Assembly: GCF_001424665.1 (NCBI RefSeq)
Contig: NZ_LMQS01000001.1
Location: forward strand, 435,225-499,224
Length of the DNA: 64,000 nt
Source of the DNA: Methylophilus sp. Leaf416
GTDB lineage: Bacteria > Pseudomonadota > Gammaproteobacteria > Burkholderiales > Methylophilaceae
Direction: 5' to 3'
This document shows positions 1 through 11,444 of the stretch, in pieces; position 1 is the first letter of the stretch, and the number at the start of each line of letters is the position of its first letter. The notes below the pieces were generated by a model. The model was not told the origin of the DNA. It ran no database searches and saw only the letters and a list, made by a program, of their open reading frames with translations. The translations under genes were made by a program, and so were the position numbers.

Positions 1-200
1 GTATATACGGATTCATTCAGGGTAAATCCATCCAGTGTCTGGTTGAGTATGGTGACGGATAGTACAAAAGCTGCACCGACACCGGCGATGGTAATGGCAT
101 GCGCAGTCCAGCGTGGCAGTTGATTGCGGAATAAACCAACGATGGCTGCCGAAAATAACGGCAGCAAAGGGATCAATATCAGGATTTGTTTTATTGTCAT
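1..200 (-). CDS. nuoL: NADH-quinone oxidoreductase subunit L (5' end only)
   Basis: Only the first 66 or so codons lie in the window; the gene runs off the left edge. The reverse strand from position 200 reads MTIKQILILIPLLPLFSAA, a hydrophobic first helix typical of NuoL, the antiporter-like proton-pumping subunit of the complex I membrane arm. It follows nuoK by 4 bases, the standard nuoK-nuoL order. The short length makes the call depend on gene order as much as on sequence. Confidence 0.85.
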   Translation of the reverse strand, partial: MTIKQILILIPLLPLFSAAIVGLFRNQLPRWTAHAITIAGVGAAFVLSVTILNQTLDGFTLNESVY

Positions 201-204
201 GCCA

Positions 205-510
205 CTAGCCTTTTAACTGATCCAGATCATCGACGTTGATAGTGTGAAGATTACGGAATAGCACCACCAGAATTGCCAGTCCAATCGCCGATTCAGCAGC
301 TGCAACCGTCAGGATAAAAAATACAAACACCTGGCCGGCGATATCGTTGAGGTAATGTGAAAAAGCGATGAAATTGAGGTTTACCGCTAATAGCATCAAC
401 TCAATCGCCATCAGCAGGATGATGACATTTTTACGATTGAGGAAAATGCCGATCACGCTAATTGCAAACATCAGCGCGCCCAAAATCAGGTAATGAGACA
501 AGCCGACCAT
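205..510 (-). CDS. nuoK: NADH-quinone oxidoreductase subunit K
   Basis: This 101-residue, three-helix membrane protein is the usual size of NuoK, an MrpC-like part of the complex I proton channel. Family glutamates sit inside the helices: one in the [14 protein letters not shown] stretch (about residue 37) and one in the [10 protein letters not shown] stretch (about residue 73). Both are known to matter for proton pumping in the family. The gene lies 2 bases after nuoJ and 4 before nuoL, so translation is probably coupled. Confidence 0.97.
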   Translation of the reverse strand: MVGLSHYLILGALMFAISVIGIFLNRKNVIILLMAIELMLLAVNLNFIAFSHYLNDIAGQVFVFFILTVAAAESAIGLAILVVLFRNLHTINVDDLDQLKG

Positions 511-512
511 GG

Positions 513-1142
513 TTATTTTTTCTCCTCGGCAACAGGTGTTGGCGCTGGCGGTTCAACTTCGGCAGGCATGGAAACAATTCTCAGCCTGTCATTACGCTTC
601 ACTTTCACCTGCTCGGATGGGTTCATGGATTTGTTATCCTTGCGCTCACGCAGGGTCAGCACAATGGCGGCGATCATGGCGACCAGCAACACAACAGCGG
701 CTAACTCGAAAGGTAACAAATAGTCGGTATACAGCACTTTACCCAATGCCGCGGTATTGCTGTAATTGGCAGGTAACTCTACCGCCTGGCTTGGTTGCAG
801 GTTTTTGTCAGCCAGCACCAGTGTCATTTCAACCACCATCAGCAAACCAATAAAACCTGCCATTGGCAGATATTCCCAAAAACCTTCACGTAATTTGTCG
901 AGGTTGATATCCAGCATCATGACCACAAACAGGAACAACACCATCACCGCGCCGACATAGACAAGGATCAGCGCGATAGCGAGAAACTCTGCCTCAAGCA
1001 ATAACCAGATACCGGCTGCGGTAAAAAACGACAATACCAGGAACAATGCCGCATGCACCGGGTTGCGAGTAGTAATCACGCGGATGCCGGAAAACAGCAG
1101 GATAGCTGCCAGCACATAAAAAACAATATCAGTAAATACCAT
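513..1142 (-). CDS. nuoJ: NADH-quinone oxidoreductase subunit J
   Basis: This 209-residue protein has five predicted membrane helices in its first 170 residues and a polar, proline-rich tail ending in EEKK. It is the NuoJ subunit of the complex I membrane arm. The [15 protein letters not shown] stretch (about residues 62-76) is the conserved helix 3 that carries the family pi-bulge. The C-terminal tail of about 40 residues is variable across the family. The gene lies between nuoI and nuoK with an 17-base gap to nuoI. Confidence 0.96.
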   Translation of the reverse strand: MVFTDIVFYVLAAILLFSGIRVITTRNPVHAALFLVLSFFTAAGIWLLLEAEFLAIALILVYVGAVMVLFLFVVMMLDINLDKLREGFWEYLPMAGFIGLLMVVEMTLVLADKNLQPSQAVELPANYSNTAALGKVLYTDYLLPFELAAVVLLVAMIAAIVLTLRERKDNKSMNPSEQVKVKRNDRLRIVSMPAEVEPPAPTPVAEEKK

Positions 1143-1159
1143 AATTTTCCTGTCCGCGC

Positions 1160-1651
1160 TTAGCGATAAGCCTTGTCCTGAGTGCGATCGGCAGCAATTT
1201 GCGCCTCATATTTATCGCCCACTTCCAGCAACATTTCTTTGGTGTAAATCAGGTCGCCGCGCTGCTCACCGTGATAATCAAAAATTCGCGTTTCAACAAT
1301 GCTGTCTACCGGGCAAGACTCTTCACAGAAGCCGCAGAAAATACACTTGGTCAGGTCAATGTCATAACGCGTAGTACGCCGGCTGCCATCTTCACGCTGG
1401 TCAGATTCAATAGTGATTGCCATCGCCGGGCACACTGCTTCGCACAATTTGCAGGCAATGCAGCGCTCTTCACCATTCGGGTAGCGGCGCAATGCATGCA
1501 AACCACGGAAGCGGTTCGATTGCGGTGTGCGCTCTTCCGGGTACTGGATAGTGATTTTCTTGGCAAAGAAATAGCGTCCGGTCAGAGCCATGCCTTTCAG
1601 CATTTCCCATAACATTAAACTGCCTAATGTATTTTTAATCGCGTTCAACAT
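1160..1651 (-). CDS. nuoI: NADH-quinone oxidoreductase subunit I
   Basis: NuoI carries two [4Fe-4S] clusters (N6a and N6b) that pass electrons from NuoG towards NuoB. With the start [10 protein letters not shown] at 1651 the protein has 163 residues, normal for the family. Cluster ligands are visible as Cys64, 67, 70, 74 and Cys103, 106, 109, 113. A longer frame open to 1744 would add 31 residues unlike any NuoI and would overlap nuoH, so that extension was dropped. The gap to nuoH is 35 bases. Confidence 0.96.
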   Translation of the reverse strand: MLNAIKNTLGSLMLWEMLKGMALTGRYFFAKKITIQYPEERTPQSNRFRGLHALRRYPNGEERCIACKLCEAVCPAMAITIESDQREDGSRRTTRYDIDLTKCIFCGFCEESCPVDSIVETRIFDYHGEQRGDLIYTKEMLLEVGDKYEAQIAADRTQDKAYR

Positions 1652-1686
1652 GGTAAGGTTTCCAAATTCTTTGTCCGTACATCCTA

Positions 1687-2715
1687 TTAATGGAACAGGT
1701 ACGCCCACTGGGTCTGCATCATGGCGGCAACTACGACAATCCACACCAGCGTGATCGGAATAAATACTTTCCAGCCCAGACGCATGATCTGGTCATAGCG
1801 GTAGCGCGGGAAGGTCGCACGGAACCACAAGAATAAAAATAATAAAAATGCGACTTTGGCTAACAGCCACAAAACACTGTCTGGCAAGAATGGTACTGGT
1901 GACAACCAGCCGCCTAGGAACATCAGTGCGGCCAGCATGGACACCAAAATCATGTTGGCATATTCCGCCAGGAAGAAGACCGCGAAAGCCATACCGGAAT
2001 ATTCCACATGGAAGCCAGCCACAATCTCCGACTCACCTTCAGCGACGTCAAACGGTGCGCGGTTAGTCTCCGCGACGGCACTGATGAAATACACAATAAA
2101 CAGCGGGAACAATGGAATAAAGTACCAGTGCCAGAAACCACCCTCCTGCCCCATGACAATCTTGCCCAGGTTGAGGGAGTTTGCACACATGAGCACACCG
2201 ACAAGCGTAAAGCCCATGGCAATTTCATAAGAAACGATTTGTGCGGCAGAACGTAAAGATCCCAGGAAAGCATATTTGGAGTTGGATGCCCAACCGGCAA
2301 TAATCACGCCATAGACCGCGACTGAAGTCATGGCCAGGATATACAACAAACCAGCATCGATATTAGCTAACACCAGTGTCGCATCAAACGGTATCACAGC
2401 CCAGGCGGCAAAGGCAGGTGCAATTGTCAGGATAGGGCCAATAAAAAACAACACTTTATTCGAAGCGGTAGGCAGGATGATTTCTTTGAATAACAGTTTT
2501 AATGCATCTGCCACAGGTTGCAACAAACCGAATGGACCAACACGGTTAGGCCCGATACGCACCTGCATATAGCCAATCACCTTGCGCTCGAAATAGGTCA
2601 GGTAAGCTACGCATACCATCAAAGGCAGCACGATGGCGACAATTTTCACCAGTGTCCATGACACCAGTTGTACTTCCGGCCAGTAGGATCCAAATAAGTC
2701 AGCGAAGAATTGCAT
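1687..2715 (-). CDS. nuoH: NADH-quinone oxidoreductase subunit H
   Basis: This 342-residue protein with about eight membrane helices is NuoH, the ND1-like subunit that forms the quinone-binding site at the junction of the two arms of complex I. Visible family signatures are [20 protein letters not shown] near residue 42 and the [15 protein letters not shown] loop near residue 216, which is rich in conserved acidic residues facing the quinone chamber. It starts 1 base after the nuoG stop codon. Confidence 0.98.
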   Translation of the reverse strand: MQFFADLFGSYWPEVQLVSWTLVKIVAIVLPLMVCVAYLTYFERKVIGYMQVRIGPNRVGPFGLLQPVADALKLLFKEIILPTASNKVLFFIGPILTIAPAFAAWAVIPFDATLVLANIDAGLLYILAMTSVAVYGVIIAGWASNSKYAFLGSLRSAAQIVSYEIAMGFTLVGVLMCANSLNLGKIVMGQEGGFWHWYFIPLFPLFIVYFISAVAETNRAPFDVAEGESEIVAGFHVEYSGMAFAVFFLAEYANMILVSMLAALMFLGGWLSPVPFLPDSVLWLLAKVAFLLFLFLWFRATFPRYRYDQIMRLGWKVFIPITLVWIVVVAAMMQTQWAYLFH

Positions 2716-2716
2716 G

Positions 2717-5149
2717 TTATGCCATCTCCGTCAGTTGTTTTTCGTAAATCGCCACTTGCTCGACTGCCGCTTTTTCAATCGTAATATCACCCATCAGATC
2801 ACCCAAACCGACTGTCAGCGGATGTGCTGCGGCTACACGCACGCAACCTTTTGCCACATGATTATCTGCGCGCACTTTCAGCACCGCGCTGCCTTTGCTC
2901 TGGCGGACAACCACAATATCGCCATCCTGCAAGCCTAATTCGGCCAGCTGGTCGCCGTGAATACGTGCCATCGGGCGGATGTTGTATTTGGTCTTTTGTA
3001 GTGGTGCAGAGCGACGCACGATAGGGTCAAATTCGTACTGCGGCACTTCACCGATACGCTGCAAACCTGTCTTCTTGATATTCACCTGGATTTCAACCAG
3101 CTCTTTCAGGTTGTTGTTCAGACTGCGCCAGACTACGGCAGAAGGCTTCTCACCATTGAACAGTGCGTTTTTAACCTCTTCCGAACTGTTGTAATCAAAA
3201 CCGGAAAGTCCCAGTGTATTCGCTAACACACGCAATACCTTCCAGCCAGGACGACATTCGCCTAACGGACGTGTCACAGCCTGGAAGCTTTGTACACGCC
3301 CTTCCATGCTCATAAAAGTACCGGAAGTTTCAGTAAATGGTGCAATCGGTAACAGGATATCGGCGTTTTCAAGGGCAGAAGACTTGTAAGCTGTTAATGC
3401 CACTACACACTCGGCTTTAGCCATCGCCTCGTTAGCCAATGCCGCATGCTGGCAATCCAGTTCTGGTTCGATATTCAATAACAGGTAAGCTTTACGCGGT
3501 ATTTCAATCATGGCGCGCGCATGCATACCGGTGGCTGAAGGCATGACGCCTATCATATGCATACCGGTACTATTCGCTGCCGGAGGCAAAATACCGCCCT
3601 TGGCACCACTGATACCGCCAATCGCTTCCGCCATACTATACATCTCGGTAAAACGCGGATCACTCAATGCCATATTGCCCAGGAAAATACCGACCTTAGG
3701 CGCAATCAGGATCAGGTCCTCACGGATACCGGCCAGGCTTTCCGCAATTTTTTGCGTATTTGGGCGTATCTTGATTTCTTCCAGCAACTCATTCAATGCC
3801 GGTGGCAAACATAGTGACAGTTTTTGCAGACCGGACATGGCTTTCAGAATCTGTCCCAAAACATTGACCATATCATTCGGGCGCACAATCACTTTGTGCG
3901 CAATATCCATCAATGGATCATTGTCCAGCGGGCTGACAATACTGAGCTCGGCACCATTCGCCACCGCTTTACGGATACGCTGTGCCAGCAATGGGTGTTC
4001 ATTACGGATATTGGACCCGATCAACAGGATACGGTCCAGCTCTTCAACTTCCTGGATATTACAGCCCATCCATGGCGTACCGGTACGCTTACCATCGAGA
4101 CGGAAATCCGTCTGGCGCAATCGGTAATCGACGTTGCCGCAACCCAAGCCATCAGCCAGTTGCTTGATCAGGTAACCTTCTTCCATGGTGCTGTTTGGGG
4201 AAACCAGCACGCCGAGCGCCTCGCCACCATGTTGTTTGGTAATGTCTTTGAGCTGGCCTGCAGCAAATTCCAGCGCTGTTTTCCAATCTGTTTCCTGCCA
4301 TTGCCCGTTGTGCTTGATCATCGGCACTTTCAGGCGATCCGGACTGTTCAGGCCTTCGTAAGAGAAACGGTCGCGGTCAGATAACCAGCATTCGTTGATT
4401 GACTCTTTTTCACGCGGCAGTATGCGCATGACTTTGTTATCTTTAACATGCACTTCAACATGGGAGCCAAGGCCATCATGCGGGGCAATTGAAGGACGAC
4501 GTACTAACTCCCAGCTACGTGCAGAATAGCGGAACGGCTTACTGGTTAACGCGCCGACCGGGCATAAATCAATGATGTTGCCGCTTAATTCTGAATTAAC
4601 TGATTGATCAACGTAAGCAGTAATTTCTGCATGCTCACCACGGTTGACCAGGCCCAACTCCTGCATACCGCCAACTTCCTTAAGGAAGCGCACACAACGA
4701 GTACACTGAATGCAGCGTGTCATATCGGTACTAACAAGCGGGCCGATATTTTTGTTGAACACCACGCGTTTTTCTTCTGTGTAACGTGAACCGGAAGCGC
4801 CATAGGCGACTGCGATATCCTGCAAATCACATTCACCGCCCTGGTCACAGATCGGGCAATCCAGCGGATGATTGATCAGCAAAAATTCCATCACGCTTTT
4901 TTGTGCTTCAACGGAAGATTTGCTGCGTGTAAAAATCTTCATGCCATCGGCGACCGGTGTGGCACAGGCAGGCAAAGGTTTATTGAATTTCTCCACCTGT
5001 ACCAGGCACATGCGGCAGTTTGCAGCTACAGACAGTTTCTTGTGATAGCAGAAACGCGGGATGGCAATGCCTACCGCATCCGCAGCATCAATAATGGTGC
5101 TGCCGTGTTCGACCTCTAGTGGTTTGCCATCAATTTCAATATTTAACAT
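2717..5149 (-). CDS. nuoG: NADH-quinone oxidoreductase subunit G
   Basis: This 810-residue protein is the large iron-sulfur subunit of the complex I peripheral arm. The N-terminal ferredoxin domain has the [2Fe-2S] ligands Cys34, 45, 48 and 62. A His/Cys [4Fe-4S] motif follows ([18 protein letters not shown], about residues 94-111), then a [10 protein letters not shown] motif near residue 147. The remaining 600 residues form the molybdopterin-oxidoreductase-like fold, which binds no cofactor in complex I. A 50-base gap separates it from nuoF. Confidence 0.97.
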   Translation of the reverse strand: MLNIEIDGKPLEVEHGSTIIDAADAVGIAIPRFCYHKKLSVAANCRMCLVQVEKFNKPLPACATPVADGMKIFTRSKSSVEAQKSVMEFLLINHPLDCPICDQGGECDLQDIAVAYGASGSRYTEEKRVVFNKNIGPLVSTDMTRCIQCTRCVRFLKEVGGMQELGLVNRGEHAEITAYVDQSVNSELSGNIIDLCPVGALTSKPFRYSARSWELVRRPSIAPHDGLGSHVEVHVKDNKVMRILPREKESINECWLSDRDRFSYEGLNSPDRLKVPMIKHNGQWQETDWKTALEFAAGQLKDITKQHGGEALGVLVSPNSTMEEGYLIKQLADGLGCGNVDYRLRQTDFRLDGKRTGTPWMGCNIQEVEELDRILLIGSNIRNEHPLLAQRIRKAVANGAELSIVSPLDNDPLMDIAHKVIVRPNDMVNVLGQILKAMSGLQKLSLCLPPALNELLEEIKIRPNTQKIAESLAGIREDLILIAPKVGIFLGNMALSDPRFTEMYSMAEAIGGISGAKGGILPPAANSTGMHMIGVMPSATGMHARAMIEIPRKAYLLLNIEPELDCQHAALANEAMAKAECVVALTAYKSSALENADILLPIAPFTETSGTFMSMEGRVQSFQAVTRPLGECRPGWKVLRVLANTLGLSGFDYNSSEEVKNALFNGEKPSAVVWRSLNNNLKELVEIQVNIKKTGLQRIGEVPQYEFDPIVRRSAPLQKTKYNIRPMARIHGDQLAELGLQDGDIVVVRQSKGSAVLKVRADNHVAKGCVRVAAAHPLTVGLGDLMGDITIEKAAVEQVAIYEKQLTEMA

Positions 5150-5199
5150 GTCTGCAATCTCTAAAATTTATTTGTTGAGCTGGTCTCAAAAATAGATTT

Positions 5200-6534
5200 T
5201 TATTTACCGTCGATCATGGATTTTCCATGCTGTATGTAGTACTCAAACTCGGGGCGGAAATGCTTGATAAAGCTCAACACCGGCGTTGCTGCCGCATCAC
5301 CCAGCGCACAAATTGTGCGACCGGAAATGTTGTTGCTTAAATCAGTCAGCAAATCCAGATCTTCCATTTTGCCTTTGCCATTCACGATGCGCTCGATAAT
5401 GCGATATACCCAACCGGTGCCTTCGCGGCATGGCGTACATTGGCCGCAGCTTTCTTCGTAGAAAAAATAGCTTAATCGTTTAAGCGTTTTAACCATGCAA
5501 GTGGTTTCATCCATCACAATCATCGACCCTGCACCCAGGCTGGAACCGGCTTTACTCAAGCCATCGTAATCCATGGTGGCATTTTCAATCGCACTGGCTG
5601 GCATAACCGCCGTAGAAGGTCCACCAGGAATAACCGCTTTTAGTTTTCGACCTTTCCAGATACCACCGGCCATTTCGAGCAAGTCCTTAAAAGGCGTGCC
5701 CATTCTGATTTCGTAGTTACCTGGTTTGTTGACATGGCCTGAGACTGAAAACAATTTACTGCCGCCGGAATTAGGCACACCCAGGTCTGCAAACGCCTGG
5801 CCGCCGTTCTGCATAATCCACGGAATCGAGGCGTAGCTCTCGGTATTATTCACATTGGTAGGCTTGCCAAATACCCCATAACTGGCCGGGAATGGCGGTT
5901 TAAAACGTGGCTGGCCTTTTTTACCTTCAATGGATTCGATCAAGGCGGTTTCTTCGCCACAGATGTAAGCACCGTAGCCATGCACTGCGTATAAATCGAA
6001 ACTGAAATTGGTGCCAAACAGGTTTTCCCCTATATAGCCCGCTTCACGCGCTTCGGCCAATGCCGCTTCGAATATTTCGTAATCCTGCCATATTTCACCG
6101 TGGATATAGTTATAACCTACGCGCGCGCCCAATGTGTAGGCGGCAATCGCCATACCTTCAATCAACTGGTGCGGGTTGTAGCGGATAATGTCACGGTCTT
6201 TGAAAGTGCCTGGTTCACCTTCATCGGTATTACACACCAGATACTTGGTGCCATCGTAATAACGTGGCATAAAGCTCCACTTCAATCCGGTCGGGAAACC
6301 GGCACCGCCGCGTCCGCGCAGGTTAGAGACTTTTACCTGGCTGATGATTTCCGGCGCTTTGATTCCCTCAGTAACTAATCGTTTGAGTTGAACATAACCA
6401 CCCAATTTTTCATAGGTCGCCAGTGCAGCAGGATTTTCTTCAGTCAGTGTGCGTAAGGTGACCAGGGTCTGCCCCGCCAGGTCTGTTTTGACCACAGGCG
6501 CTTTGTTTGCAGGGGTATTTGAAGTGCTTGCCAT
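5200..6534 (-). CDS. nuoF: NADH-quinone oxidoreductase subunit F
   Basis: NuoF is the NADH-oxidising, FMN-binding subunit of complex I. The 444-residue protein shows the glycine-rich NADH/FMN motif [13 protein letters not shown] at residues 74-86, a second loop [15 protein letters not shown], and the [4Fe-4S] (N3) ligands in [12 protein letters not shown] plus a later Cys in TICALGD. Length and all motifs are normal. It lies 11 bases after nuoE, so the two are probably translated together. Confidence 0.98.
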   Translation of the reverse strand: MASTSNTPANKAPVVKTDLAGQTLVTLRTLTEENPAALATYEKLGGYVQLKRLVTEGIKAPEIISQVKVSNLRGRGGAGFPTGLKWSFMPRYYDGTKYLVCNTDEGEPGTFKDRDIIRYNPHQLIEGMAIAAYTLGARVGYNYIHGEIWQDYEIFEAALAEAREAGYIGENLFGTNFSFDLYAVHGYGAYICGEETALIESIEGKKGQPRFKPPFPASYGVFGKPTNVNNTESYASIPWIMQNGGQAFADLGVPNSGGSKLFSVSGHVNKPGNYEIRMGTPFKDLLEMAGGIWKGRKLKAVIPGGPSTAVMPASAIENATMDYDGLSKAGSSLGAGSMIVMDETTCMVKTLKRLSYFFYEESCGQCTPCREGTGWVYRIIERIVNGKGKMEDLDLLTDLSNNISGRTICALGDAAATPVLSFIKHFRPEFEYYIQHGKSMIDGK

Positions 6535-6545
6535 GACCCGTTCCT

Positions 6546-7025
6546 TCAGCCCTTGTTTAACTCATTGATGAGCGCATCCACTTTTTCAGTGGTGAGAAAC
6601 TCATGCATTTGACTGTTGTTCACATGCAGCAACGGCGCACCGCCGCAACATCCCATGCACTCTCCTTCTTTGAGGCAGAATTTGCCATCAGCAGTGACTT
6701 CATTAAAACCAACTCCAAGCTTATGTTGCAGGTGTTCGACAATCTCATCCGACCCGCGCAACATACAGGAGATATTGGTACAGATGGTGATCTTGTGTTC
6801 ACCCACCGGCTCCAGCTCATACATATTGTAGAAAGTAGCCACTTCAAGTGCAGCAATTTCCGGAATACGCAGATACTTCGCTACTTCTGAAATACTCTCC
6901 TTGGACAGCCATCCGCGCTCCATTTGCACAATACGCAAGGCTGACATCACAGCAGCCTGGCGCCTGTCTTTGGGATACTTACCCAGTTCGTATTCAATTT
7001 TCTCTATCGATTCTGCACTTAACAT
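6546..7025 (-). CDS. nuoE: NADH-quinone oxidoreductase subunit E
   Basis: This 159-residue thioredoxin-fold subunit holds the [2Fe-2S] cluster N1a of complex I. Ligand cysteines are visible in [11 protein letters not shown] and in [17 protein letters not shown]. Upstream helices ([17 protein letters not shown]) match the usual N-terminal bundle. It sits between nuoD and nuoF, with a 78-base gap to nuoD, the largest gap inside this operon. Confidence 0.97.
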   Translation of the reverse strand: MLSAESIEKIEYELGKYPKDRRQAAVMSALRIVQMERGWLSKESISEVAKYLRIPEIAALEVATFYNMYELEPVGEHKITICTNISCMLRGSDEIVEHLQHKLGVGFNEVTADGKFCLKEGECMGCCGGAPLLHVNNSQMHEFLTTEKVDALINELNKG

Positions 7026-7103
7026 GCTTGTACCTTAAATATCTTTTCGACTTATCCAGTGTGAAATCCGGGCCATCTTATCGATCCGATTACCTATCGA
7101 CTT

Positions 7104-8357
7104 TTATCTATCAATTTCGCCGAACACAATATCTTGTGTACCAATAATCGCCACCAAATCGGCAATCATATGCCCTTTGGTCATTTCATCCAGCGCTGCC
7201 AGATGCGCAAACCCTGGCGCACGAATTTTCAAGCGATAAGGCTTGTTGGCGCCATCGGAAACTATATAAATACCAAACTCACCTTTAGGATGTTCAATGG
7301 CGGCATAAGCCTCGCCTACAGGCACGTGAAAACCTTCGGTAAACAACTTGAAATGGTGGATCAAGTCTTCCATATTGGTTTTCATGCCTTCGCGGTTAGG
7401 CGGTGCAATCTTATTGTCACTGGTGATTACCGGACCAGGATTCACGCGTAACCAGTCTATACATTGCTTGATAATCCGGTTGGACTGACGCATTTCTTCC
7501 ACACGCACCAGGTAACGGTCATAACAGTCACCGTTCACACCCAGTGGAATATCAAAGTCCATTTTGTCATAGACTTCATACGGTTGTTTCTTACGCAAAT
7601 CCCAGGCAATCCCTGAACCACGCAACATCGCGCCAGTCAGTCCCAACGCTAATGCACGTTCAGGTGTTACTACACCAATACCGACCGTACGCTGTTTCCA
7701 GATACGGTTATCGGTCAGCAACGTTTCGTACTCATCCACATACGTCGGGAAGCGGTTGGTAAAGTCTTCAATAAAATCAAGCATGGAACCCTGGCGGTTC
7801 TCATTGAGTTTCTTGATTTCTGCATCGCTGCGGAATTTAGTCGTTTCATGCTGCGGCATTTTTTCCGGCAGGTCACGGTATACACCGCCAGGGCGGTAAT
7901 AGGCTGCATGCATACGCGCGCCGGAAACCGCTTCGTAAACGTCAAACAAATCTTCACGCTCACGGAACGCATACAGGAATACTGTCATCGCTCCCACGTC
8001 CAGCGCATGAGCACCCAGCCATAACAGATGGTTTAGGATACGGGTAATTTCGTCAAACATGACGCGGATATACTGCGCACGGACAGGCACTTCCAATCCG
8101 AGCATTTTTTCAATCGCCATCACATAAGCATGCTCATTGGCCATCATGGATACATAATCCAGACGATCCATGTAGGGCACGCTCTGCAGGTAAGTGCGGT
8201 TCTCGGCCAGTTTTTCCGTGGCCCTATGCAATAAACCAATGTGCGGATCTGCACGCTGAATCACTTCGCCATCCAGCTCAAGCACTAAACGCAACACACC
8301 ATGCGCCGCAGGGTGCTGCGGGCCAAAGTTCATGGTGTAATTCTTAATTTCAGCCAT
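7104..8357 (-). CDS. nuoD: NADH-quinone oxidoreductase subunit D
   Basis: NuoD is the 49-kDa-type subunit that lines the quinone pocket of complex I. It descends from [NiFe]-hydrogenases but has lost the metal site. The 417-residue protein starts [20 protein letters not shown], which includes the quinone-pocket His pair region. Later family blocks such as [16 protein letters not shown] and [14 protein letters not shown] are intact. It is a separate gene from nuoC, unlike the nuoCD fusion of enterobacteria. Confidence 0.98.
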   Translation of the reverse strand: MAEIKNYTMNFGPQHPAAHGVLRLVLELDGEVIQRADPHIGLLHRATEKLAENRTYLQSVPYMDRLDYVSMMANEHAYVMAIEKMLGLEVPVRAQYIRVMFDEITRILNHLLWLGAHALDVGAMTVFLYAFREREDLFDVYEAVSGARMHAAYYRPGGVYRDLPEKMPQHETTKFRSDAEIKKLNENRQGSMLDFIEDFTNRFPTYVDEYETLLTDNRIWKQRTVGIGVVTPERALALGLTGAMLRGSGIAWDLRKKQPYEVYDKMDFDIPLGVNGDCYDRYLVRVEEMRQSNRIIKQCIDWLRVNPGPVITSDNKIAPPNREGMKTNMEDLIHHFKLFTEGFHVPVGEAYAAIEHPKGEFGIYIVSDGANKPYRLKIRAPGFAHLAALDEMTKGHMIADLVAIIGTQDIVFGEIDR

Positions 8358-8383
8358 ACTAAAAATTCCCTAGCTTGCCAGAT

Positions 8384-8980
8384 TTAGCCATGATGTTTTC
8401 CTTCATCACGAATCAGGCGCGGTACATTATTGCGTTGATCAATCGAAACGGGTTGATAAACCACACGTTGCTGTACCGGGTCATAACGCATTTCTACATT
8501 GCCGATCATGGGGAAATCTTTACGGAACGGATGGCCGACAAAACCATAATCCGTCAGCAGGCGACGTAGATCCGGGTGGTTTTCAAACATCATGCCGTAA
8601 AGGTCAAACGCTTCGCGTTCAAACCAGTTGGCAACCGGCCAGACATCAACCAATGTAGGAAATAACGGAAAGTCATCATCCGTCGCAAACGCACGGATAC
8701 GCACGCGCTGATTCAAACTCACAGATAACAAATGTAACACCACCGCAAAACGTGGGCCTTCCCAACGCCCGTCAGCATAGTCAGAATAATCCACACCACA
8801 CAAGTCAATCAGCTGCTCGAATTTGAGTTCCGCGTGCGTTTTCAATTTATCCGCTACGGCCAGCAAATGTTTAACATGTACTTCTACCGTAATCTCGCCC
8901 AGCTTTTGTTCCAGCTTGATCACGCCATCACCCAGTGCTAACTTGAGCTGTGCGGATAAATGTTCGAGTTTTGCGGACAT
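8384..8980 (-). CDS. nuoC: NADH-quinone oxidoreductase subunit C
   Basis: This 198-residue protein is the 30-kDa-type peripheral-arm subunit of complex I. The family signature is visible as [36 protein letters not shown] (read in two blocks, about residues 125-160). NuoC has no cofactor and clamps NuoD and NuoB together. It lies between nuoB and nuoD with gaps of 43 and 26 bases. Confidence 0.97.
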   Translation of the reverse strand: MSAKLEHLSAQLKLALGDGVIKLEQKLGEITVEVHVKHLLAVADKLKTHAELKFEQLIDLCGVDYSDYADGRWEGPRFAVVLHLLSVSLNQRVRIRAFATDDDFPLFPTLVDVWPVANWFEREAFDLYGMMFENHPDLRRLLTDYGFVGHPFRKDFPMIGNVEMRYDPVQQRVVYQPVSIDQRNNVPRLIRDEGKHHG

Positions 8981-9023
8981 AGTTTGATTTCTTGGCTGAG
9001 TTTTTTAGATTCTGGTGAGCGTA

Positions 9024-9503
9024 TCAGGTTCGGGCAATCGTATTGGTACGTTTGATTTTTTTCTGTAGCTGGATAATGCCGTACAGCAGAGCCTCTGCAG
9101 TTGGCGGACAACCTGGCACGTAAACATCGACCGGCACAATACGGTCACAGCCGCGCACTACCGCATATGAATAATGGTAATACCCACCACCATTGGCACA
9201 GCTACCCATAGAAATAACCCAGCGAGGTTCGGCCATCTGGTCATAAACCTTGCGCAACGCAGGAGCCATTTTGTTTACCAGCGTGCCAGCAACAATCATC
9301 ACATCCGATTGCCGCGGGCTGGGGCGGAATACGATACCAAAGCGGTCCAGGTCATAACGCGCCGCGCCGGCATGCATCATTTCTACCGCACAACACGCCA
9401 GGCCGAACGTCATCGGCCACAAAGAGCCGGTACGTGTGTAATTGATCACCGTATCCAGTGTGGTGGTGACAAAGCCTTTTTCCAGTACGCCTTCAATGCT
9501 CAT
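9024..9503 (-). CDS. nuoB: NADH-quinone oxidoreductase subunit B
   Basis: NuoB binds the terminal [4Fe-4S] cluster N2, which reduces quinone. The 159-residue protein shows all ligands: the tandem Cys37-Cys38 in [17 protein letters not shown], a Cys in [12 protein letters not shown] (about residue 102) and one in [14 protein letters not shown] (about residue 132). The length is typical. It follows nuoA by 15 bases. Confidence 0.98.
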   Translation of the reverse strand: MSIEGVLEKGFVTTTLDTVINYTRTGSLWPMTFGLACCAVEMMHAGAARYDLDRFGIVFRPSPRQSDVMIVAGTLVNKMAPALRKVYDQMAEPRWVISMGSCANGGGYYHYSYAVVRGCDRIVPVDVYVPGCPPTAEALLYGIIQLQKKIKRTNTIART

Positions 9504-9518
9504 AATGCACCAATCCTA

Positions 9519-9875
9519 TTAGTCCCATTCCAAGGCGCCCTTCATCCATTCAAAGATGAAGCCGACCACCAGCACAAACAAGAAAACCATCATCGCCCAA
9601 AAACCAGCCTGGCCAATTTCCTGGATCACGATCGCCCAGGGGAAAAGAAAAGCAATTTCGAGATCAAACAGGATAAACAGGATGGCGACCAGGTAATAAC
9701 GCACATCAAATTTCATGCGCGCATCTTCAAACGCTTCAAAGCCACATTCATAAGGAGAGTTTTTTTCCGCATCAGGGCGATGCGGAGAGACGAGTTTACC
9801 AATAATAAGCGGCCCCAGGCCAACGCCCAAGCCCACCAGGGTAAACATCAAAATCGGGAAATAATTTTCTAACAC
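9519..9875 (-). CDS. nuoA: NADH-quinone oxidoreductase subunit A
   Basis: NuoA, 118 residues, has three membrane helices and the conserved loop [26 protein letters not shown] (seen in two blocks near residues 42-66), whose Cys is close to the quinone tunnel. It is the first nuo gene. Upstream are 147 bases without an obvious promoter, then tRNA-Leu, secG and tpiA on the same strand. This order recurs in betaproteobacteria, so nuo may be partly read through from those genes. Confidence 0.97.
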   Translation of the reverse strand: MLENYFPILMFTLVGLGVGLGPLIIGKLVSPHRPDAEKNSPYECGFEAFEDARMKFDVRYYLVAILFILFDLEIAFLFPWAIVIQEIGQAGFWAMMVFLFVLVVGFIFEWMKGALEWD

Positions 9876-10022
9876 TGATTTGCCTTAATCGATCATGTTA
9901 ACAAGTCATTTCACTGCAAACCCAAAGGTCTGGCAACTACACAACAAACACGCCCAAGCAAACACTTCCCAACCAGCCGACGTCGCGAAACCTTGAATTA
10001 ATAGATCACGCATGAACATCGC

Positions 10023-10107
10023 TGGTGCCGTCGGCGAGACTCGAACTCGCACAACTTTCGTCACTACCCCCTCAAGATAGCGTGTCTACCAATTCCACCA
10101 CGACGGC
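10023..10107 (-). tRNA. tRNA-Leu (anticodon GAG)
   Basis: Read on the minus strand, the 85 bases begin GCCGTCG and end CGACGGC-A-CCA, giving a perfect 7-bp acceptor stem, discriminator A and an encoded CCA end. The D-arm region is GTGGAATTGGTAGACAC, typical of tRNA-Leu. The anticodon stem CTATC/GGTAG encloses loop TTGAGGG with anticodon GAG. A long variable arm precedes the T-arm GCGAG-TTCGAGT-CTCGC. It lies 6 bases downstream of secG. Confidence 0.97.
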
Positions 10108-10113
10108 TAAAAA

Positions 10114-10458
10114 TTAATTGGGAATATCTTTGGGTGTATTTTCAACCGGCTTGGCAGGTTCAACTGCCTCGCCTTTGGCCGGAGCCTGTTGTGTCAGCGG
10201 GGATTTAACCACGCTGCCAGAACCCGCTTTATTACTGGACAAAAATGCCAGCGTCAAACTGGTTGCAAAAAATACTGTAATAAAAATCGATGTCAGCTTG
10301 CTGAGCAAATTGGAAGAGCCGGAAACCCCGAACAAACTACCTGAGGCGCCACTTCCAAACGCTGCACCCATGTCAGCGCCTTTGCCGTGCTGTAATAAGA
10401 CCAGGCCAATCACTGAAGCTGCTGCCAACACATGAATGACAAGAATGACGTTTTCCAT
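10114..10458 (-). CDS. secG: Protein-export membrane protein SecG
   Basis: This 114-residue protein has two membrane helices (about residues 4-24 and 54-74) around the conserved loop LLQHGKGADMGAAFGSGASGS, characteristic of SecG, the accessory subunit of the SecYEG translocon. A proline- and alanine-rich tail follows, variable in the family. The tpiA-secG-tRNA-Leu order is common in proteobacteria. Confidence 0.96.
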   Translation of the reverse strand: MENVILVIHVLAAASVIGLVLLQHGKGADMGAAFGSGASGSLFGVSGSSNLLSKLTSIFITVFFATSLTLAFLSSNKAGSGSVVKSPLTQQAPAKGEAVEPAKPVENTPKDIPN

Positions 10459-10523
10459 ATTCCTTAATCCGATAATGTAATAACAATGATGCTTTTGGCA
10501 CGTTTGCTATTGAGTTAGAGGTG

Positions 10524-11306
10524 CTATTTTACAGGAACGGCCTGACATATTTTTATAAATTGCCCAACATCTAGCGAGCAACGGCCGATCAGCGCACCAT
10601 CTATTTCCTTCTGATTTAATAATTGTACCGCATTTTGTGGACTTACGCTCCCTCCGTAGAGGATTTTTAAGCTGGCAGAGGCCGATTTATCGGCATTCGC
10701 TACTGACTCGCGAATAAACTGGTGCATGGCGACCGCCTGCTCTGCAGTCGCGGCCAAGCCAGTACCAATCGCCCAAATCGGTTCATAAGAAACAATGGTA
10801 TCGGCAAATGCTTCGCCACCAAACAGGCGAATAATTGTTTCTAACTGCCGACCCACCACACGCTCCATGACGCCGGCTTCGCGCTCAAGCAGAGTTTCAC
10901 CGACGCACAAAATCGGCTTCAGGCCATGGCGTTTGGCTACCATCATTTTTTCAGCGATATTCTCATCCGACTCACAATACGCCGTACTGCGTTCGGAATG
11001 CCCGATAATCACATATTGCGCGCCAAAATCGCGCAGCATACTCGCACCGACTTCACCGGTATAAGCACCTTGCTCGAACTTGGCCAGATTCTGTGCACCC
11101 CAGCCTATCCGTGAATTGGACAGCAACGATTGTGCCTGCGCCAGATATGGATACGGTACGCAAACTACAACATCTGTTTGCGTAAGCGAAGTTAAGCCTT
11201 CCAGGTAGCCCTCAATCAATGCCTGGTTAAAAGCCAGGCTGCCATGCATTTTCCAGTTGGCAACAATTAACTTATGGGGCTTTGTGTTTGAATCAGGTTG
11301 AGACAT
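10524..11306 (-). CDS. tpiA: Triose-phosphate isomerase
   Basis: The enzyme interconverts dihydroxyacetone phosphate and glyceraldehyde 3-phosphate. The 260-residue protein has the complete catalytic set: Lys in VANWKMHGS, His in VIIGHSERS, Glu in SYEPIWAIGTG, and the phosphate-binding ILYGGSVSPQN loop. About ten extra residues (MSQPDSNTKP) precede the usual start. It is the first gene of the tpiA-secG-tRNA-Leu group, 65 bases upstream of secG. Confidence 0.98.
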   Translation of the reverse strand: MSQPDSNTKPHKLIVANWKMHGSLAFNQALIEGYLEGLTSLTQTDVVVCVPYPYLAQAQSLLSNSRIGWGAQNLAKFEQGAYTGEVGASMLRDFGAQYVIIGHSERSTAYCESDENIAEKMMVAKRHGLKPILCVGETLLEREAGVMERVVGRQLETIIRLFGGEAFADTIVSYEPIWAIGTGLAATAEQAVAMHQFIRESVANADKSASASLKILYGGSVSPQNAVQLLNQKEIDGALIGRCSLDVGQFIKICQAVPVK

Positions 11307-11444
11307 GCAGAAATTAACTCACAATGTACGGAGCGTTAGCCCATTGAATTTGCTTTGCGCGAATTCTACGCCCGCACACCGTGAGCGACAAGTCTGGTGA
11401 TAAAACTTAGGTATAAAGCCAGGCAATAAGACCCGGCAACATCA

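Noticed and set aside
1652-1744. N-terminal extension of nuoI
   Set aside because: Overlaps nuoH and adds 31 residues not seen in NuoI; a normal start lies at 1651.
3510-4384. Long plus-strand frames opposite nuoG
   Set aside because: Opposite-strand shadow of a strong, conserved gene; no family features.
9174-9872. 232-codon plus-strand frame opposite nuoA/nuoB
   Set aside because: It lies antisense to two well-supported complex I genes, has a low-complexity His/Arg-rich sequence and no ribosome site.
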